Shown here in pieces: positions 1-12,297 of a DNA stretch of 64,000 nucleotides. The notes under the pieces are model-generated. The model was not told the DNA's origin and did no database searches. It worked only from the letters and a program-made list of their open reading frames with translations. The DNA is from Suillus spraguei (taxonomy: Eukaryota; Basidiomycota; Agaricomycetes; Boletales; Suillaceae). Position 1 is the first letter of the stretch, and every line of letters starts with the position of its first letter. The position numbers and the translations under genes are program-made. Location: the NCBI GenBank assembly GCA_016800925.1, contig JABCPU010000026.1, positions 124,001 through 188,000 on the forward strand, read 5' to 3'.

Positions 1-133
1 CACGCTAGACTGCGCTCTTGAATTCAGACCACAACGTCTTAATAGTAATAATACCCCGTCCTCGGTCTCTTTCGCACTTGAGGGGAAGTGTAGCATTATA
101 CAAATCATTTGGTCTGCCACCTGCTGGCGCTTC

Positions 134-517
134 ATGGGCTCATTGTGCTCCAAGGCCGGTGCGCATTCCGGGGGACATCAAGTATTGGGAGGCGCTGCTT
201 CCCAGTCAAATGATGGCACCACCGTGACACCACCTTCTGATCCTCGCGCCGCAGCTGCGGAGGCTGCTGAGAGAAGGCTGAAAACGGTAAGCCTCTGAAT
301 TAGTATCCATTTGCAGAATTCACCAGGCAGCATAGGCACATGCACGAGGTACTAATGCCTCGAATCCGAATCGGGGACGACTTGCCGAGCAGGTCGAGGC
401 TGCGAAAGCGGCGAAATCAGTACCTACGCCAAGAGATGAAGAACGCTTAGTGGTAAGGTCAAGCTCTATGACCGATTGTTTACCGTTCCTCACTGTCGCC
501 ACTTCTAGTGGGATTGA
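134..517 (+). CDS. SVIP-like small, probably N-myristoylated protein
   Basis: Three exons (134-286, 336-452, 509-517) give a 92-residue protein. It starts MGSLCSKAG, a good N-myristoylation context with a nearby palmitoylatable Cys. It continues with an Ala/Glu/Arg-rich helix (DPRAAAAEAAERRLKT), then NPNRGRLAEQVEAAKAA, and ends in Trp-Asp. Architecture and size recall the small VCP/p97-interacting protein (SVIP) and a widespread fungal relative; SVIP sits on ER membranes and inhibits p97-dependent ERAD. Function here is inferred from that resemblance. Exon phases are consistent, and the last exon is only 9 nt (Trp, Asp, stop) after a clear TTCTAG acceptor. The upstream ATG at 18 reads a different, unconvincing frame. 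Confidence 0.7.
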
Positions 518-1057
518 ATAATACTTTGTGCGTGTGTATCGCCTCACCGTCAGTACAACATGCGGGTAATCCTTCGCTCCGGACTTCTTATTCTGACCTT
601 CAGGTTTTCTCGTGCTGTTTGAGACATGATCGCCGATCCCTCCCATAATGTTCAATTTACCTCGGACCCGCTCAATCATGAAATGATCCCTCAAGGCCTC
701 ATGGGCAGGTTTCTTCTTGTCCCACTATTATCTTAGAGGTCGTCAAACTCAGCGGACCGTCGGTGAGACAGCATGATGTTCGGACACGTTGTTTTCATAT
801 GTAGAGTATACCATAAACGAAATCTCTTCTGTTCCCATGATCGAAGAAAGTGACGCCGTCTTGTCTCGTCTTGTCCATGTGTTCCCTGAGATACAAATGG
901 GTAAATGATGATTGCTCGAGGATATGATATAGTTGTGTGAATCCCCCGGTTCGGTTCATTGCAAGACGGATATTCGATGAGTCACGTGGTTGTGATCGTC
1001 ACAACGTCATATAGTAGCCCTTAAGAACGGTTTCTACGATCGCTAAACGCACAGTGA
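518..1057. other. Intergenic, no gene seen
   Basis: About 540 bp between two plus-strand genes. Only short ORFs in changing frames are present. It should hold the 3' end of the upstream gene and the promoter of GPI2; no specific motif is claimed. Confidence 0.5.
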
Positions 1058-2180
1058 ATGTCGTCTAAAGGATGGGACAAAGTATTGTGGGAAAGACAGC
1101 CTTTTCCTGATAATTACATTCACCCTCACTCTTTCCTCTCTTCCCTGAGGCGGAACCGTTGGTAAGCACAATTTATCTCTAAAACGTGGTACTTAATATT
1201 CTCTAAAGCTAACTTCAAGCCGTACACCTATTGGCCACTAGTACTGCTATGCTGTGCGATCACACAGCACTTAGCGACAATCTTCACATTCCTCGCAGTT
1301 TTTGTGAGGCTCAAGGAACGCTGGCTTGATGCCCGTGTCCTACTCTGGGTCTCGATAGTTAGTTTCTTTGGTGGTTATGCACTGTATGAGATCCTCAGTT
1401 ATTCCAATCCTGGTCGCGGTGCCTTTACCCGTACGTCCTCCACATCCACCCCTGGACTACTCATTGATTGGTTGCATCAATCAGGCTCGAATACGATCAA
1501 ATCGTCCCTTCTTGTTTTCCTTGCTTTGATGGGATTGTCACCTGTTTTGCGAACTTTAACCGCAGCAACGTCCTCGGACTCCATTTGGGCGCTTTCAGCA
1601 TGTCTCTTCCTTCTCAACGCGTTGCTCGCCGATTATAGCTCCATGAAACCAGTCCCACAGGAAAGGTGAGTTGGCTCCACGTTGACCCTGCTGTCAATTC
1701 TCATCTTCCGTATAGACTGACATCTGTGCTGTCCATGAATGCCGCGATCTCGTCATCGGTTGTCTTGGCCTCGCGACTGCCTGACGATTTGGCTGTCTTT
1801 GCTCTTGTCTTGTTTGCTGTGCAATCGTTCGCTCTTTTCCCGATCCTCCGTCACCAACTTCAGGTGGGGTCGGCAATTTTATCTGGTTACATCATCGTGT
1901 AAACTTTGATTATAGGTTACACCACAAATCGCACAGATCCTCTTCACACTGACCCTTTGTGTACTGTCGTTTGCTCTGACGATACCTTTATCCGTCTCGG
2001 TTGCGTACATCTACGCGGGCATTTCGATTACGGTCACGTTCGTTGCGCCGGGAGTCCTAATCTGGGCACAGAAATTCAAAAAGCATGTCACTTGTTCAAA
2101 CTTTTTCATTTCGGCCTAACATGTCTTTCCGCAGTGAGATAAGGGGACCGTGGGATGTCGCAGTTCCGAGACTTAATTGA
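1058..2180 (+). CDS. GPI2: GPI2 / PIG-C, GPI-GlcNAc transferase subunit
   Basis: Subunit of the ER complex that transfers GlcNAc to phosphatidylinositol, the first step of GPI-anchor synthesis. Five exons (1058-1157, 1209-1665, 1716-1863, 1916-2082, 2135-2180) give 305 residues, the usual family length. Family landmarks are the N-terminal QPFPDNYIHP, RRNPNFKPYTYWPL, VRLKERWLD, SPVLRTLT plus the following hydrophobic segments, and the C-terminal NEIRGPWDVAVPRLN. Several predicted membrane helices fit a polytopic ER protein. The first intron uses GTTGGT as donor. The last intron appears to be GC-AG (donor GCATGT at 2083), because this is the only junction that restores NEIRGPWDVAV. It converges on the bZIP gene. 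Confidence 0.93.
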
Positions 2181-2628
2181 TGATTGGGTACTGTTCAACA
2201 CGTGGAACACGCAACGTAGAATATAATCTTTGTCCTCCGCCGAGCAGAAATGACTTCCATCTGTCCGCAGGCGAACTTGCCACGAGCCAATAGATCCAGA
2301 CCAGCATAACGTATCATAGTATTAGCCAGTCAGCCGCCGGTGAGTTACCGACTTCCGCCAAGGACACGCGGTGTCACGCATGCACAGTCATCAGATAGAG
2401 TGTTTTAATCATAAATTTATTGTGCAACAAAGGTACATAACATATTACATGCGACACTATGCAGCAGACCTTTATGGAGTAAGCGCAATACAGTAAGTAA
2501 CCGGGATCTTAAATTGCTGTACAAATAATCGTGGTTACATAGTCCACTGGGTGACGAGAAGAATAATACAATCCCTAGGGATCAAATGAGTGAACTAGTA
2601 ATCGTTGAGGAGTACATTTATATTTGCA
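2181..2628. other. Convergent 3' intergenic region
   Basis: Lies between the stops of GPI2 (plus) and the bZIP gene (minus). No coding signal or repeat seen; presumably the two 3' UTRs. Confidence 0.6.
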
Positions 2629-4234
2629 TCATGTTTGCATGTCGGAATCGTCGTGGTGAAGGCGGGGACGCTTCGAGCCAGCAGCCACTACGCCCATTCC
2701 GATGCCCCTGGCCTCGAGAACTTCCATGGCAACCTTAGCCGCCCCTTCAGAAGTTTTTTTGGTCCTGGTACGAGTTCGACGGAGTGCTCCAAAGGCTTGA
2801 GCTTTGATGACCGCTAGGGTGCCCGAGATCGGAGGCGCACCGGGGGAAGGTGACCTCGAATCTCGAGAACGTCCTCTACGAGGTCGGAGTTTCGAATAGG
2901 GGGTGGCTTCACCTTCGCTACTCCCCCGCTCGTGATGAGAGCCGTTCTCGCTTCCAGAAAACTGAGGAAGGGAGGGTAGTAGTGGGCTCGGACCAGAGTT
3001 CGCGCGACGGGTCCCGAGTCTGTAACGCACGCCATCGCCACCTGTGCTTTGAAGCGAGATATCTGCAGTGCCACCGTGTAAGGTTAAATCAGCACCGTGG
3101 GTATTGGAGTGCCTGCGATAATCAAAATCTGCGCGATCTTGTGTGATCGAGCCATCAGGGAATGTGAATTGGAATGGAGACGTCAAGGACGTGCTAGACG
3201 AAGATGGGGGAGTGGATGACGTAGGGGAGATGGAGCGGCTACTGGGAAAGATATATGGAGTTGTTTCCAAGTGATTGAGCTGAGTCTTCTGCTGCTCATC
3301 AAAAGGGCGGTTTGGATATACATCAGGAGATGTCAAGGTAGGAGAACCTACGAGTTTTATCAGAAGTCATAAGATTGTCAGCGGAACTATTAACTAACCA
3401 TTAGCAGACGCAGTCTGCGGCACGTTGTGAGTCCATGGACCATCCCGGTTGATGGTTGCATTGAATACTGGTAAGAACCATATCTTGACACTCGGGCGTT
3501 CATATGGTGCCCAGCTCCAGTAGAGGGTATCTGCTCTGTTTCTACGCCAGTATAAGAAAGCGCAGGAGACTGAGCCGCGTATGAGTGATTAGGCGCGTTG
3601 GTATACGAGCTGCTGCACAGGGAATTGGGCGTCTCATCGCTGGTCTGATATCCCATGCTATCGTCACTATAATGACCATGGGACGAGGAGGTACGATTGT
3701 TGATGTTGGTTGGTTGAGGATGAGAATGAGAATGAGAAGCAAAAGATGAAGGAAGGGGGGGCAAGTCGTCAGATTCAGGAGCCTGGCCCGTCTTCCTCGC
3801 CTGCGAAAGGGCTCTCCAGAACTTCTCACGTTCGCGCAATTCATGTCTGAGGCGTGCGTTGTCTTGTCGTAGATCCCCGGCTTCAGATCGCGCTTCGCGA
3901 CATGAATCCTGAAGCTGGAGGACGACAGACTCAAGACTGGTGACTGGGGGGATATGATAAGGATGAGCGGATAAAATAGAGATAGAGGCTAACCTGTCTC
4001 TTCCAAGGTCGCTATGTAGTTTGCTCGCCTCAAAAAGAAGATATTTAAATACGGTTAAGGCAGGGGTTGAAGATGTATGGCTCACCTCTGACGGAAAGCG
4101 GCTTGTGCATCCGCATTTTTCTTTTTTCGGAGAGCAATATCAGACATAGAGGCGTTAGGATCGTCGTCGAGGTCTGCTTTGAAGTCGGATTTATCGCCTG
4201 AAGGTGAATGGGTGGGATCAGCTCTATTAGGCAT
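2629..4234 (-). CDS. bZIP transcription factor
   Basis: Nuclear DNA-binding protein with a fungal bZIP. The basic region, RKKKNADAQAAFRQRRANY, is split by an intron (exon 1 ends at 4086, exon 2 is 4028-3994, exon 3 starts at 3943). It is followed by a leucine-zipper-like heptad region (IATLEETVTSLESVVLQLQ). The middle is Ser/His/Asn-rich and disordered; the C-terminus is Arg/Lys-rich (RTRTRTKKTSEGAAK) and ends SDMQT. The start at 4234 (MPNRADPTHSPSG) is preferred to an in-frame ATG at 4354 whose extension is hydrophobic and unlike the family. Exons around 3400-3560 are uncertain: the frame must change there, probably by an intron of about 62 nt, before joining the last exon at 3347. Target genes are unknown. 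Confidence 0.85.
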
Positions 4235-4714
4235 GTGAATACAAAGGTTGAAAATGTAAGTAAGAGAGACTATGGGATGGGGACTTTGAGATGATCCACA
4301 GAAGAGAGAACGGTTTAAAATGGGATGGAAAAAAAGAATTCGAATCAAGGGCACGAGGAGAGGGCCGCGGTGTGATCACGTTAAGCGAAACTGTTTACAA
4401 TTTCAGACTGTCCGTCCGTGGGGCCCTTCACGGGGAAGTTATTACAATTCGGAATCATAATAATGTTTGTCTGGCAAACGTTAGGTCGGATGTTTTACAA
4501 GATCTGCATTCATTCCCGAATCAAACTTACTGCTCAGTGCTCTGAGCATGTGCGGTAGGAATCTCCGATGTAATCCTGGACGGCCGATTGCACTCTACAA
4601 CTCCAACTCACCGCAGTGACCGCGATCAACGCACTAATGGAGTTTCACGACCCTAAAGGGGGACACACTCATCCGGCTTAGACACCCCGTGTGATCAAAA
4701 ATCTACGGTCCGAA
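4235..4714. other. Promoter region of the bZIP gene
   Basis: About 480 bp between the bZIP start and the APC4 stop, both genes on the minus strand. No convincing ORF. It likely carries the bZIP promoter; no motif is assigned. Confidence 0.45.
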
Positions 4715-7700
4715 TCACACACACTCTCTCGTTACCTCTCTGGAATCCATCTCGGTTTCATCCTCAGCTTCTATATCTTCATCTCCTTCCATATCCAGTA
4801 TATCCATTGTCGTCCCATCACAGTCAAGTATACAAACAACTCTCCTTCCGACTCTTCCGTTGACCGCCAGGAATACTGATCCGTCTCTGCACGCACTTAA
4901 TTGGCGACGTCTCTTGATCGGGATCCCTTTCAACGAGAGCTGTATTATGCCGTTAGTAAAACTACCGGTCACAACAAAAACATGGTAGTGCACGATACTT
5001 ACATGCCCCTCCTTCAATTTTTCAAGCACGTTGGCTATCATATCTTTTCGAACGCCTCCGTTTACGTCTTCTGATTGCGTTTGATACTCTAGGGCGCTGT
5101 AGTGAACCGTAGCTGCGAACTTCGGGCCTTTGACCGCATTTAATAATGTACAGCCAAATGGACATAAATCAGGCCTTACCGTCGGCTCCTCTGACTTTGT
5201 ATACAATGACCAGGATTTCGTCGTCGAAAAACTCGGCATTACAAAGATCAACATCCGTATCATCCCCGGGCTCATGTCCAGCTATGGAACACTCCATAAC
5301 AGTGACATCAATATGCAGCGGAACCCCAGCGGCACATTTTGCGTAAGGCGTCCGGGTCAGGCAGACTAATATGTACACATTGAATTAAAATTACAAAAAA
5401 GGTCAAGGAACCAAGGCGCAACTCACAAAGGGGCCGTATATCCGAGGCCAAATAGATCGCGAGATGTTGCAGGTGGTTGCCAAGCTAAAAGATCCGAGTT
5501 TAGTTGAATTCACTGCACTGTAAAAAGCATGACTCACTTCATTTCCTCGAACAACTCTTTCGCGGATAAATTGGCAAGCACTGCTTGAAACGATTTCACT
5601 CGCCTCTACCTGAAATGGCGTAGCACTACTTGACACGATGGCTGATCGAGCGGTAGCTTTCGAAACATGCGCAAAGACCCGCTGACACCGGATAGCCAAA
5701 TCATGAACAAGTACCCACAGATTTCTGTCCAGATGTGATTTATCGGCCGTGGAGACTTTCTAAAACACATACAAACTAATGTCGTAGAGTATACATTACA
5801 ATTAAGGAGAAACCTACCGGCTGCCATGATGTTTGGGAAGGATCCTGCAACGCGGTGTGGGCTTGTTCCAGTGCTTCTTCAAGAACTTTGTTAGTATCCG
5901 TGTTGTGTCGAGGCAAGCCAAGATCTCCGGGATCAAATTGGGGAGCTGGTCCTGTGAACCACCGGTCTATTTGACTTGTCTTCAGCCCGGACATTAAATA
6001 GTGATTGACTTCAAGGATATCATGTTCAGGGGGCGCGCGGGTCTCGGGGGAGTTGCCTGCCAAGGTGATTTCTAACACAGGAAATAGGCTACAGCCCTAT
6101 ACAGCTCAGTAACCCACTCACCATACCGAAGAAAACTCAGGAAGTGCTTGAATGATCCGAGTTCCCCTCTTGCTTGAAATGCCAACAAATTTGCAATGAA
6201 GATACCTTGCTTCAGTGAAGACAGACAATTGGTAATGTCGTCAGTGTTGAATCCAAACAAGACGAATTGAGGACTGGAAAGGGTGTCAGTAAAGGTGGGT
6301 AATCCAGTAAAATCCTGCTTGACATAAGTGACCATCCTCGAACTTCTTCAAAAATGATATGTAACCGTTGAAGCGCAGGAACAAGGCGCAACGTAGAAAA
6401 GTTGCGCAGTTTCATGAGTGCGTCGGTCACCGTGGACTCCCATTTCTGGAGAGCCTGGACGTAAAATTAGCTTTGAACAACAAATCGTTGGATAAATCAA
6501 CCCTTTCACTCATTTGTTCGCTGGACGATAAGAAATCCGAAAGTCCCTCAGAGCACAGACCAGCGACAAGGAGACCAGTGAGCTCAAGAATTGCGCTAGG
6601 CTCCTTCTCTGTCGAGGAAACTTGAGAATAGTGAAAATCCACCAAGGGACAGCATCACTAACGGCCAAATTGATCACGGAGTCTGGTTTCTAGCAGCTGA
6701 ATCCATTTTGGGCCAGCTTCTCGTGCCCCAGTGAGTGAGCTAGAACCAAACCAGACTTCACGCAGGTCTTCAATCACCCGCATGACATACCACATCAACT
6801 CCCGTGCGGCGGAGGAAAGTCTGGCGAAATCTCTAATTCTATGAGAAGCAAGCAACGGTAGGTCGATCGATAGAGGCGCAAACGTGGCAGACAAGAAGTC
6901 AGAAGCTGAGGCCTGAGGATGAAGTAGGAATAGCGGTTGCTTCGGATCCTTGAATACTGCCGTCGGTACAGTCGATGAAAGTGTACTGATCGGTCCTAGG
7001 TAATAGCTGCCATCCAAGAAACAGTGAATTTCGCCATTGTCATCACTTATTACGAGGAGGCTGTTCTCGTCTTCCGCAGAAACATGAATCTCTGTCTCTT
7101 TTGTCGTCTTTCCTTGTTCATCGGTTAGGATCGGAGGGCATAGAGAAGCGAGAGATGGGTCTGGTAGCAACGATGGCCAATTGCTAATGACTTCAGGTAT
7201 GGATGACGATGACTTCAGCGCGACTCCTGTCTGCGTTCCTTGGAAAGCAAAGAGGTCGGTGGCACTGAACAAGCGTTAATGGGTCCATATTTTGTGGCCC
7301 CGGAAGACTCACGTGAGCTTATGATCTTCTTCTCGGAGGGGATCAAGGAGTGGAAGAACTTTCAATGTGGAGAGAGCAGACCCTGTCTTCAGCATGATAA
7401 GAGTGGAGGCAGTGTTAGAATAAACGAATCTACAGACATTGATTTCATTTCTCTTGAAGATATCTGGGATCGTGCTTCTTGGTAAATCGCGACAGCCTGG
7501 GAACCACCAAGCTCCGGTTATTCGATGCTGTTGCTCAGGATTGTCCGACGATGCTGGGATACTAAGAGAACGCTCAATGCGACCATCTTGCACGGAATGA
7601 AGTGTAACGCGGGAGAACCCATGAGAGACAGCGATTGTCTGGCCTGCAGTAAACAAGGTTAGATACGACAGCGCGTACCTTGTGGGGTATAACCGTACCA

Positions 7701-7930
7701 CAAGGACTCCACGCTAAGGCTGATACGCCTTCAATGGAGCTTTCGTCATACTCTACCTCAATGTCCCACTTTTTGGTTCCTTGCATTTTCCATAGAGTCA
7801 ACCTGTCCCTTCCACCAAGGCGAGAGACGAGGATGACAAGGTCCTTGTCTGGGCAACAGGCGGATGACAGTAGACGGCATGGAGATGAGAGCTCCAAGAC
7901 AGCCAGTGACGCGAACGCGTCGTGCTCCAT
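4715..7930 (-). CDS. APC4: Anaphase-promoting complex subunit 4 (APC4)
   Basis: Scaffold subunit of the APC/C ubiquitin ligase, which drives mitotic exit. The N-terminus has the WD40-like APC4 start (CCPDKDLVILVSRLGG, ALAWSPCG). The middle has the APC4 long domain: LPLLASHRIRDFARLSSAA, the segment around VWFGSSSLTGA, and WESTVTDALMKLRNFSTLR followed by PALQRLHIIFEEVRG. Then come QFVLFGFNTDD and GSFKHFLSFLRYGEW. The C-terminus reads VGRRVVCILDCDGTTMDILD and is acidic. At least eight short introns interrupt it, so exon borders are approximate. Start 7930 (MEHDAFASLAVLELSSPC) is the first in-frame Met before conserved sequence. I see no disruption. Confidence 0.88.
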
Positions 7931-9165
7931 GTCCTCTGTGGTGCGAAAGCAGTCCCCGACGAGTGGGGTTCTGTAAAAGTCCAGGCACCTGTATTTTTGT
8001 GCGCGTGAAATGGTTGCCTTTTTCTGTCGAAGCTTAGGTCTATACTACTAATGTGGTAGTCCCGTCAACGTTAGCCCTTTAAGCTTAGTCGTTCCTTCTA
8101 CTACGTGATGCGTACTGTTTCCTCTACCCCCACTTCGTACTCTGCGGTTGTGTGTCCCTTGGCCAGTTTGCCTTCTCTTCCAGTATCCGTCATGCTTTCT
8201 GCAATACTAATGAGTCTTTTGTGTGCTGAATATCTCAGCTGCTTTTGGCGCTGTTCTGCAGTCTACGACTCGGAGGGCCCGCATGCCGACGGTCTTTGTG
8301 AAATTGTTTCAGGTTGGACCTATTCCACTAGAACTTCCAAGCCTCTGCCAATGCCGAATCAATGAATAGGTTCGGTACTATACGGGCTTGCATTCTTTTC
8401 TATACCTTCTTCGCTCGTCTTGATTGTTCAGGGTGTGTTGCAGCAGGACACACGGCTACACTTCACCTGCAGCACAATTGCCACTGTGCCATGGTAACGA
8501 AGGCATTACTCTTCCGTCGGAGTGTGGAGCCTGTCCACTCCCTGTGCGAGAGGCATTGGACACGCTCAATGACACTTATCATGATTATACAGTTCCAATC
8601 GTTGCATATGATTACACCGGCGAAATAATTATGCCCTACGTGTACTTCAAGTTGCACTGGTACAGATCTTGTTCCACCTCAGTCATCACATACTGGGAGA
8701 AAAGCATATACATTGCAGATACACGATCGGTACTTTGGCCCAAAAACAAGCATGGTCGAACGTTTCCGTTGGCAATAATACCTGCCACAGTGGGAGTCGT
8801 CGACAGATGGGTCCTGCGTTTTGTATCCACAATGAGAGGAGAAAGCAATGTAGCAAGCCAAAGGGGGAAAAAAATAGGGTACAATATGTATCAAAAATGG
8901 TCACGTAGAAGGCTTGAATTGAGATCCGCATGTAAATTCTGCATAGGCAGACTGTCTAAGGGAAAGATCTGAGGGAGTCGGGAGTGGGAATTTTGGCGGC
9001 TCGCAGCCGTTACGATTGAGTAACAAAAACATTGTTGAAACTGCAACGCCTCACCAGCACTTTTACTTTTTACACGACTACCTGGTCCAGCCTATTACAA
9101 TGTAATAGTATCGAAGGTTTCAACGCCAACCATTACAGTTGCTTTCCGCGCGGTTAAATAAATCG
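7931..9165. other. Unresolved region, possible small secreted-protein gene
   Basis: No family is recognised in this 1.2 kb. On the plus strand, a segment from about 8190 to 8245 looks like an intron (GTATCC donor, TACTAAT, CTCAG). Two nearby frames carry clustered cysteines (LCHGNEGITLPSECGACPLP near 8480-8560; SAVYDSEGPHADGLCEIVSG near 8260-8310). The layout recalls small cysteine-containing secreted proteins, but I could not join the pieces into one consistent frame. It could also be noise between APC4 and DRS1. Confidence 0.25.
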
Positions 9166-11838
9166 CTATTTGTCCCTCCGTTTTCCCCCTTTACGCTTGC
9201 TCATCCCACCGATTGCGTCTCCTTTTTTGGCATGCACCCCTTCACCCCTTGCTGCCTTTGATGATAAATCCTTGTCAAATGTATTGCCACCAGTTCTCGA
9301 TGTCCCTTTTCTCGCCTTCTTTCTTTTTGAAACAGGAACGTTTCGGTGGTCTGGAATTCCAATCTTGGCGGGACGGGAAGCCTTCTTTGCGGAACGAATC
9401 GCAGCGTTCACAGCACCTGTCTCACCTAGTTCCTTATCGGCTTCTAATGCCATTTTCCGTCGCTTTGCCTTCCTGGTCAGGCCAGCAAACTTATCTCTTT
9501 TTGGCTGAAGGGATAGTTCAGAGAGGAGTCATGGATAATGCAACAGACCTACCTTGGGCTCGTCAATAGCCTTGGGTTTCCCCTTTGGCGTGAGTGCCGT
9601 TCCACTCTCATGCTGCTGTTTGCTTGTGGCTAGAAAAATGAAATCAAGCTCCCGCTGATTGCAAACCTTACAAATCTTCACTCACCAACTGCCTTTGCTT
9701 TCTCCTTTTCGCTTTGAAACCAAGTTCGGGCAGGCCGAGAGAAAATCTCATCTTGATGCTCAATCATATTTTGTCCCTTCTTGAGCTCCATTTCCGCTTG
9801 CCGGATCTAGCATGGTGTATGAGTAAAAACGGTTGGATGACATTCAACAACGAGTTACCTGCTTCTCTTCCTTCTCTTCTTGAAGAATTGTCGCAACCTC
9901 ATCTCTTAGAGCCTCTACTCTCTTGACCCATTTGGGAAAAATATCAGCAGGGACAAGCCGATGGCGAACATTATCTTCGCCTGCACTGTGCTTGATGGCT
10001 GCTTTGAGCATTTTCCTGTCCCCTTCTCCTACTAGAGTGACTGAGCTACGATGATGATCAAAACACAAAAAATAGGAATGGATTAAAGATTGGAGCTTAC
10101 CGACCAGATTTCCCTGCGCGGGCCGTCCGACCCACTCGGTGAAGGTATTGCGACAATGTGTTAGGCATGTCGTAATTGATAACAGTCTCGATACCCTTGA
10201 TATCTAACCCACGAGAAGCAAGATCAGTCGCCATTAAATAATCTACTTGTGAATCGCGAAATAGCTGCAAAGCTCTAAGACGCTATCCCAGAATCAACTT
10301 CTGGCATGTAGGAGAGTGGGTAAGTGTTGTCTAACCTGTTCTTGAGTGAGGTCGCCATGCAACTCCTCAGCCTTCATATCAAGAAGACCAAAAACAATGC
10401 GCATCTGGTGTGCTAGCTTCTTGCTCTTGTAGAATATGATAACGCGCTGTCTGAACGTTCTCTTGCATAAAGATACAAGTAGGGCAGTCCGATCCGCTTC
10501 TTTCTCCGTTCGTACACGAACAAATTCTTGGGTAAGGCCTCGAGCCGTGGTTCGCTTTGGGTCCACGAACAGGCGTACAGGCTTATTCAAAGACATCTTC
10601 ACCAGTTCATCGACAGTATCAGTCATTGTAGCGGAAAACAGCATTGTCTGACGGGAAACAGGACATGCTTTGATGATTTCGGCTAACTCGTCTGCAAAAC
10701 CATCGGAAAGCATACGGTCCGCTTCGTCAAGAACAAGAACATCTAGTGCATCGAGCGCGAAGGAAGGAGAATTACGCAAGTGATCGATCAGCCGTCCAGG
10801 AGTTGCAATGATGACGTCTGGGCGAGTCCTCAGAGTTGCTTCTTGCGATTTGAGGACAGTCCACCTAGATATTTTGCATGAGAACTGATCGCTGTGAAGT
10901 TTGAAGGGAACAAACCAACGACAAGGCAAAAGCGAATGTCAGTGTGTGCTGCAAGTTTAGAACCAACCTCATAACACTGTACAGCTAATTCTCTTGTCGG
11001 GACCAGCACCAGACACCGAGTCGCTGCAGCATGCTTCCCCTTTTCTCGATATAACAACCGTTCCAGCATAGGGATAGTAAAAGCAGCAGTCTTTCCAGAA
11101 CCCGTGACAGCGTTTCCGACAACATCTTTGCCAAGCAAAGCCACAGGGATGGTCGCGGCTTGAATGGGTGTCGGCGAAGTGAATCCGAGATTGGCCAACG
11201 CCTTGTGAATTGGACGGGAAAGGTTCATGGTCAGAAAAGATGCATGATGCTCCGTAGGTGCTGCCTCTGAATCGAAAAATGCTTCTTTGCGATCCTTTTC
11301 GACTTGAGTCTCTTCTTCTGATTCACCCGAAGAATTCGATTCCACATCAACATTATCATTCTGCTCATCGTCCTCCTCAGATACAGACTCGACGCCTTCG
11401 TCATTTTCCTCGCCGGAACTAGCAAGGGGGTCATCTTCGGCGCCAGAACCATCCGTTTCAGGGAAGTCCTCCGCACCGCTAGCTTCACTTTCCTCCATAT
11501 CATCCTCGGCTTCATCATCGCTTTCTGGTTCGCGTTTTCTTTTGGAGAGTGTCTTGAGCTTGCGTCTTTGGATGATTTCATCTACTGAGACGGGATCCTA
11601 TATGCCAATTCAGCTACCGACTACCGCGTGTAGCAGCGATGCTTACTGGCTTAGAAACTTTTTTCACAACATCCTCCTGCTGCGTTTTAAACTCCAAAAA
11701 ATCGGTGTACGGATCGCCGGCGACGTCAAACTGGAAATCGGGGTCCAGTTGGGCAGTATCATCCACTTGCTGCTTCTTGCTGCTTTTGCGTTGAGGTGGT
11801 GATTCATCGTCAGATTCAATTGTCATTACGAAGTCCAT
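9166..11838 (-). CDS. DRS1: DEAD-box RNA helicase Drs1 (DDX27)
   Basis: ATP-dependent nucleolar helicase needed for 27S pre-rRNA processing and 60S assembly. Helicase motifs in order: Q motif ([13 protein letters not shown]), motif I (TGSGKT), Ia (PTRELA), Ib (TPGR), II (DEAD in VLDEADRML), III (SAT), and VI ([10 protein letters not shown] near 10,130). The N-terminus is very acidic and the C-terminus basic ([20 protein letters not shown]), both usual for Drs1. The start at 11,838 ([15 protein letters not shown]) gives the typical acidic N-terminus; an upstream in-frame Met adds a non-conserved extension. Several short introns split the gene, and no stops or frameshifts were found in the motifs read. 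Mpp10 at 39.8-42.2 kb is another ribosome-biogenesis factor in the window. Confidence 0.93.
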
Positions 11839-12297
11839 GGCTGGATATAGTGTGCTGCGACCAACCAACAAAGTTCGAGAGAGTTTTAGCAGGCTATGAA
11901 GTTTCTCAGGGAATGATACTACAAGTAGTTGTGTTATGAAGACCTTGCCTGCTGTTAGTGTAACATACTTTGAACGCACTGGCATTTACTTCAAAACTTG
12001 CAGATGCCTGTCACGTGCTCGATTTGAAATCAAGCTATGTGTTTGACTATGTACGAAGCATTACACACATTGGCCATAGGTGCAACACGTTCCTTGACTG
12101 GTTCAATGGATGATGAGATTTGCCACTGTGCCTATGGGATGAGTACGAAGTAGCTACGTAACTTAAACATGAAAGGGTACATTGCCGAATAACAAATATG
12201 ATACGTACAGGATGGGGTATCAGGATCAGAGTGACAGATGAATAGAGACAATCTGCAAATACATAGAGGAAAATCCTAATACATGCTGGGGTTTTTT
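11839..12297. other. Intergenic between DRS1 and the RasGEF gene
   Basis: Roughly 460 bp holding the DRS1 promoter and the RasGEF 3' end (both genes on the minus strand). No ORF or repeat of note. Confidence 0.5.
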
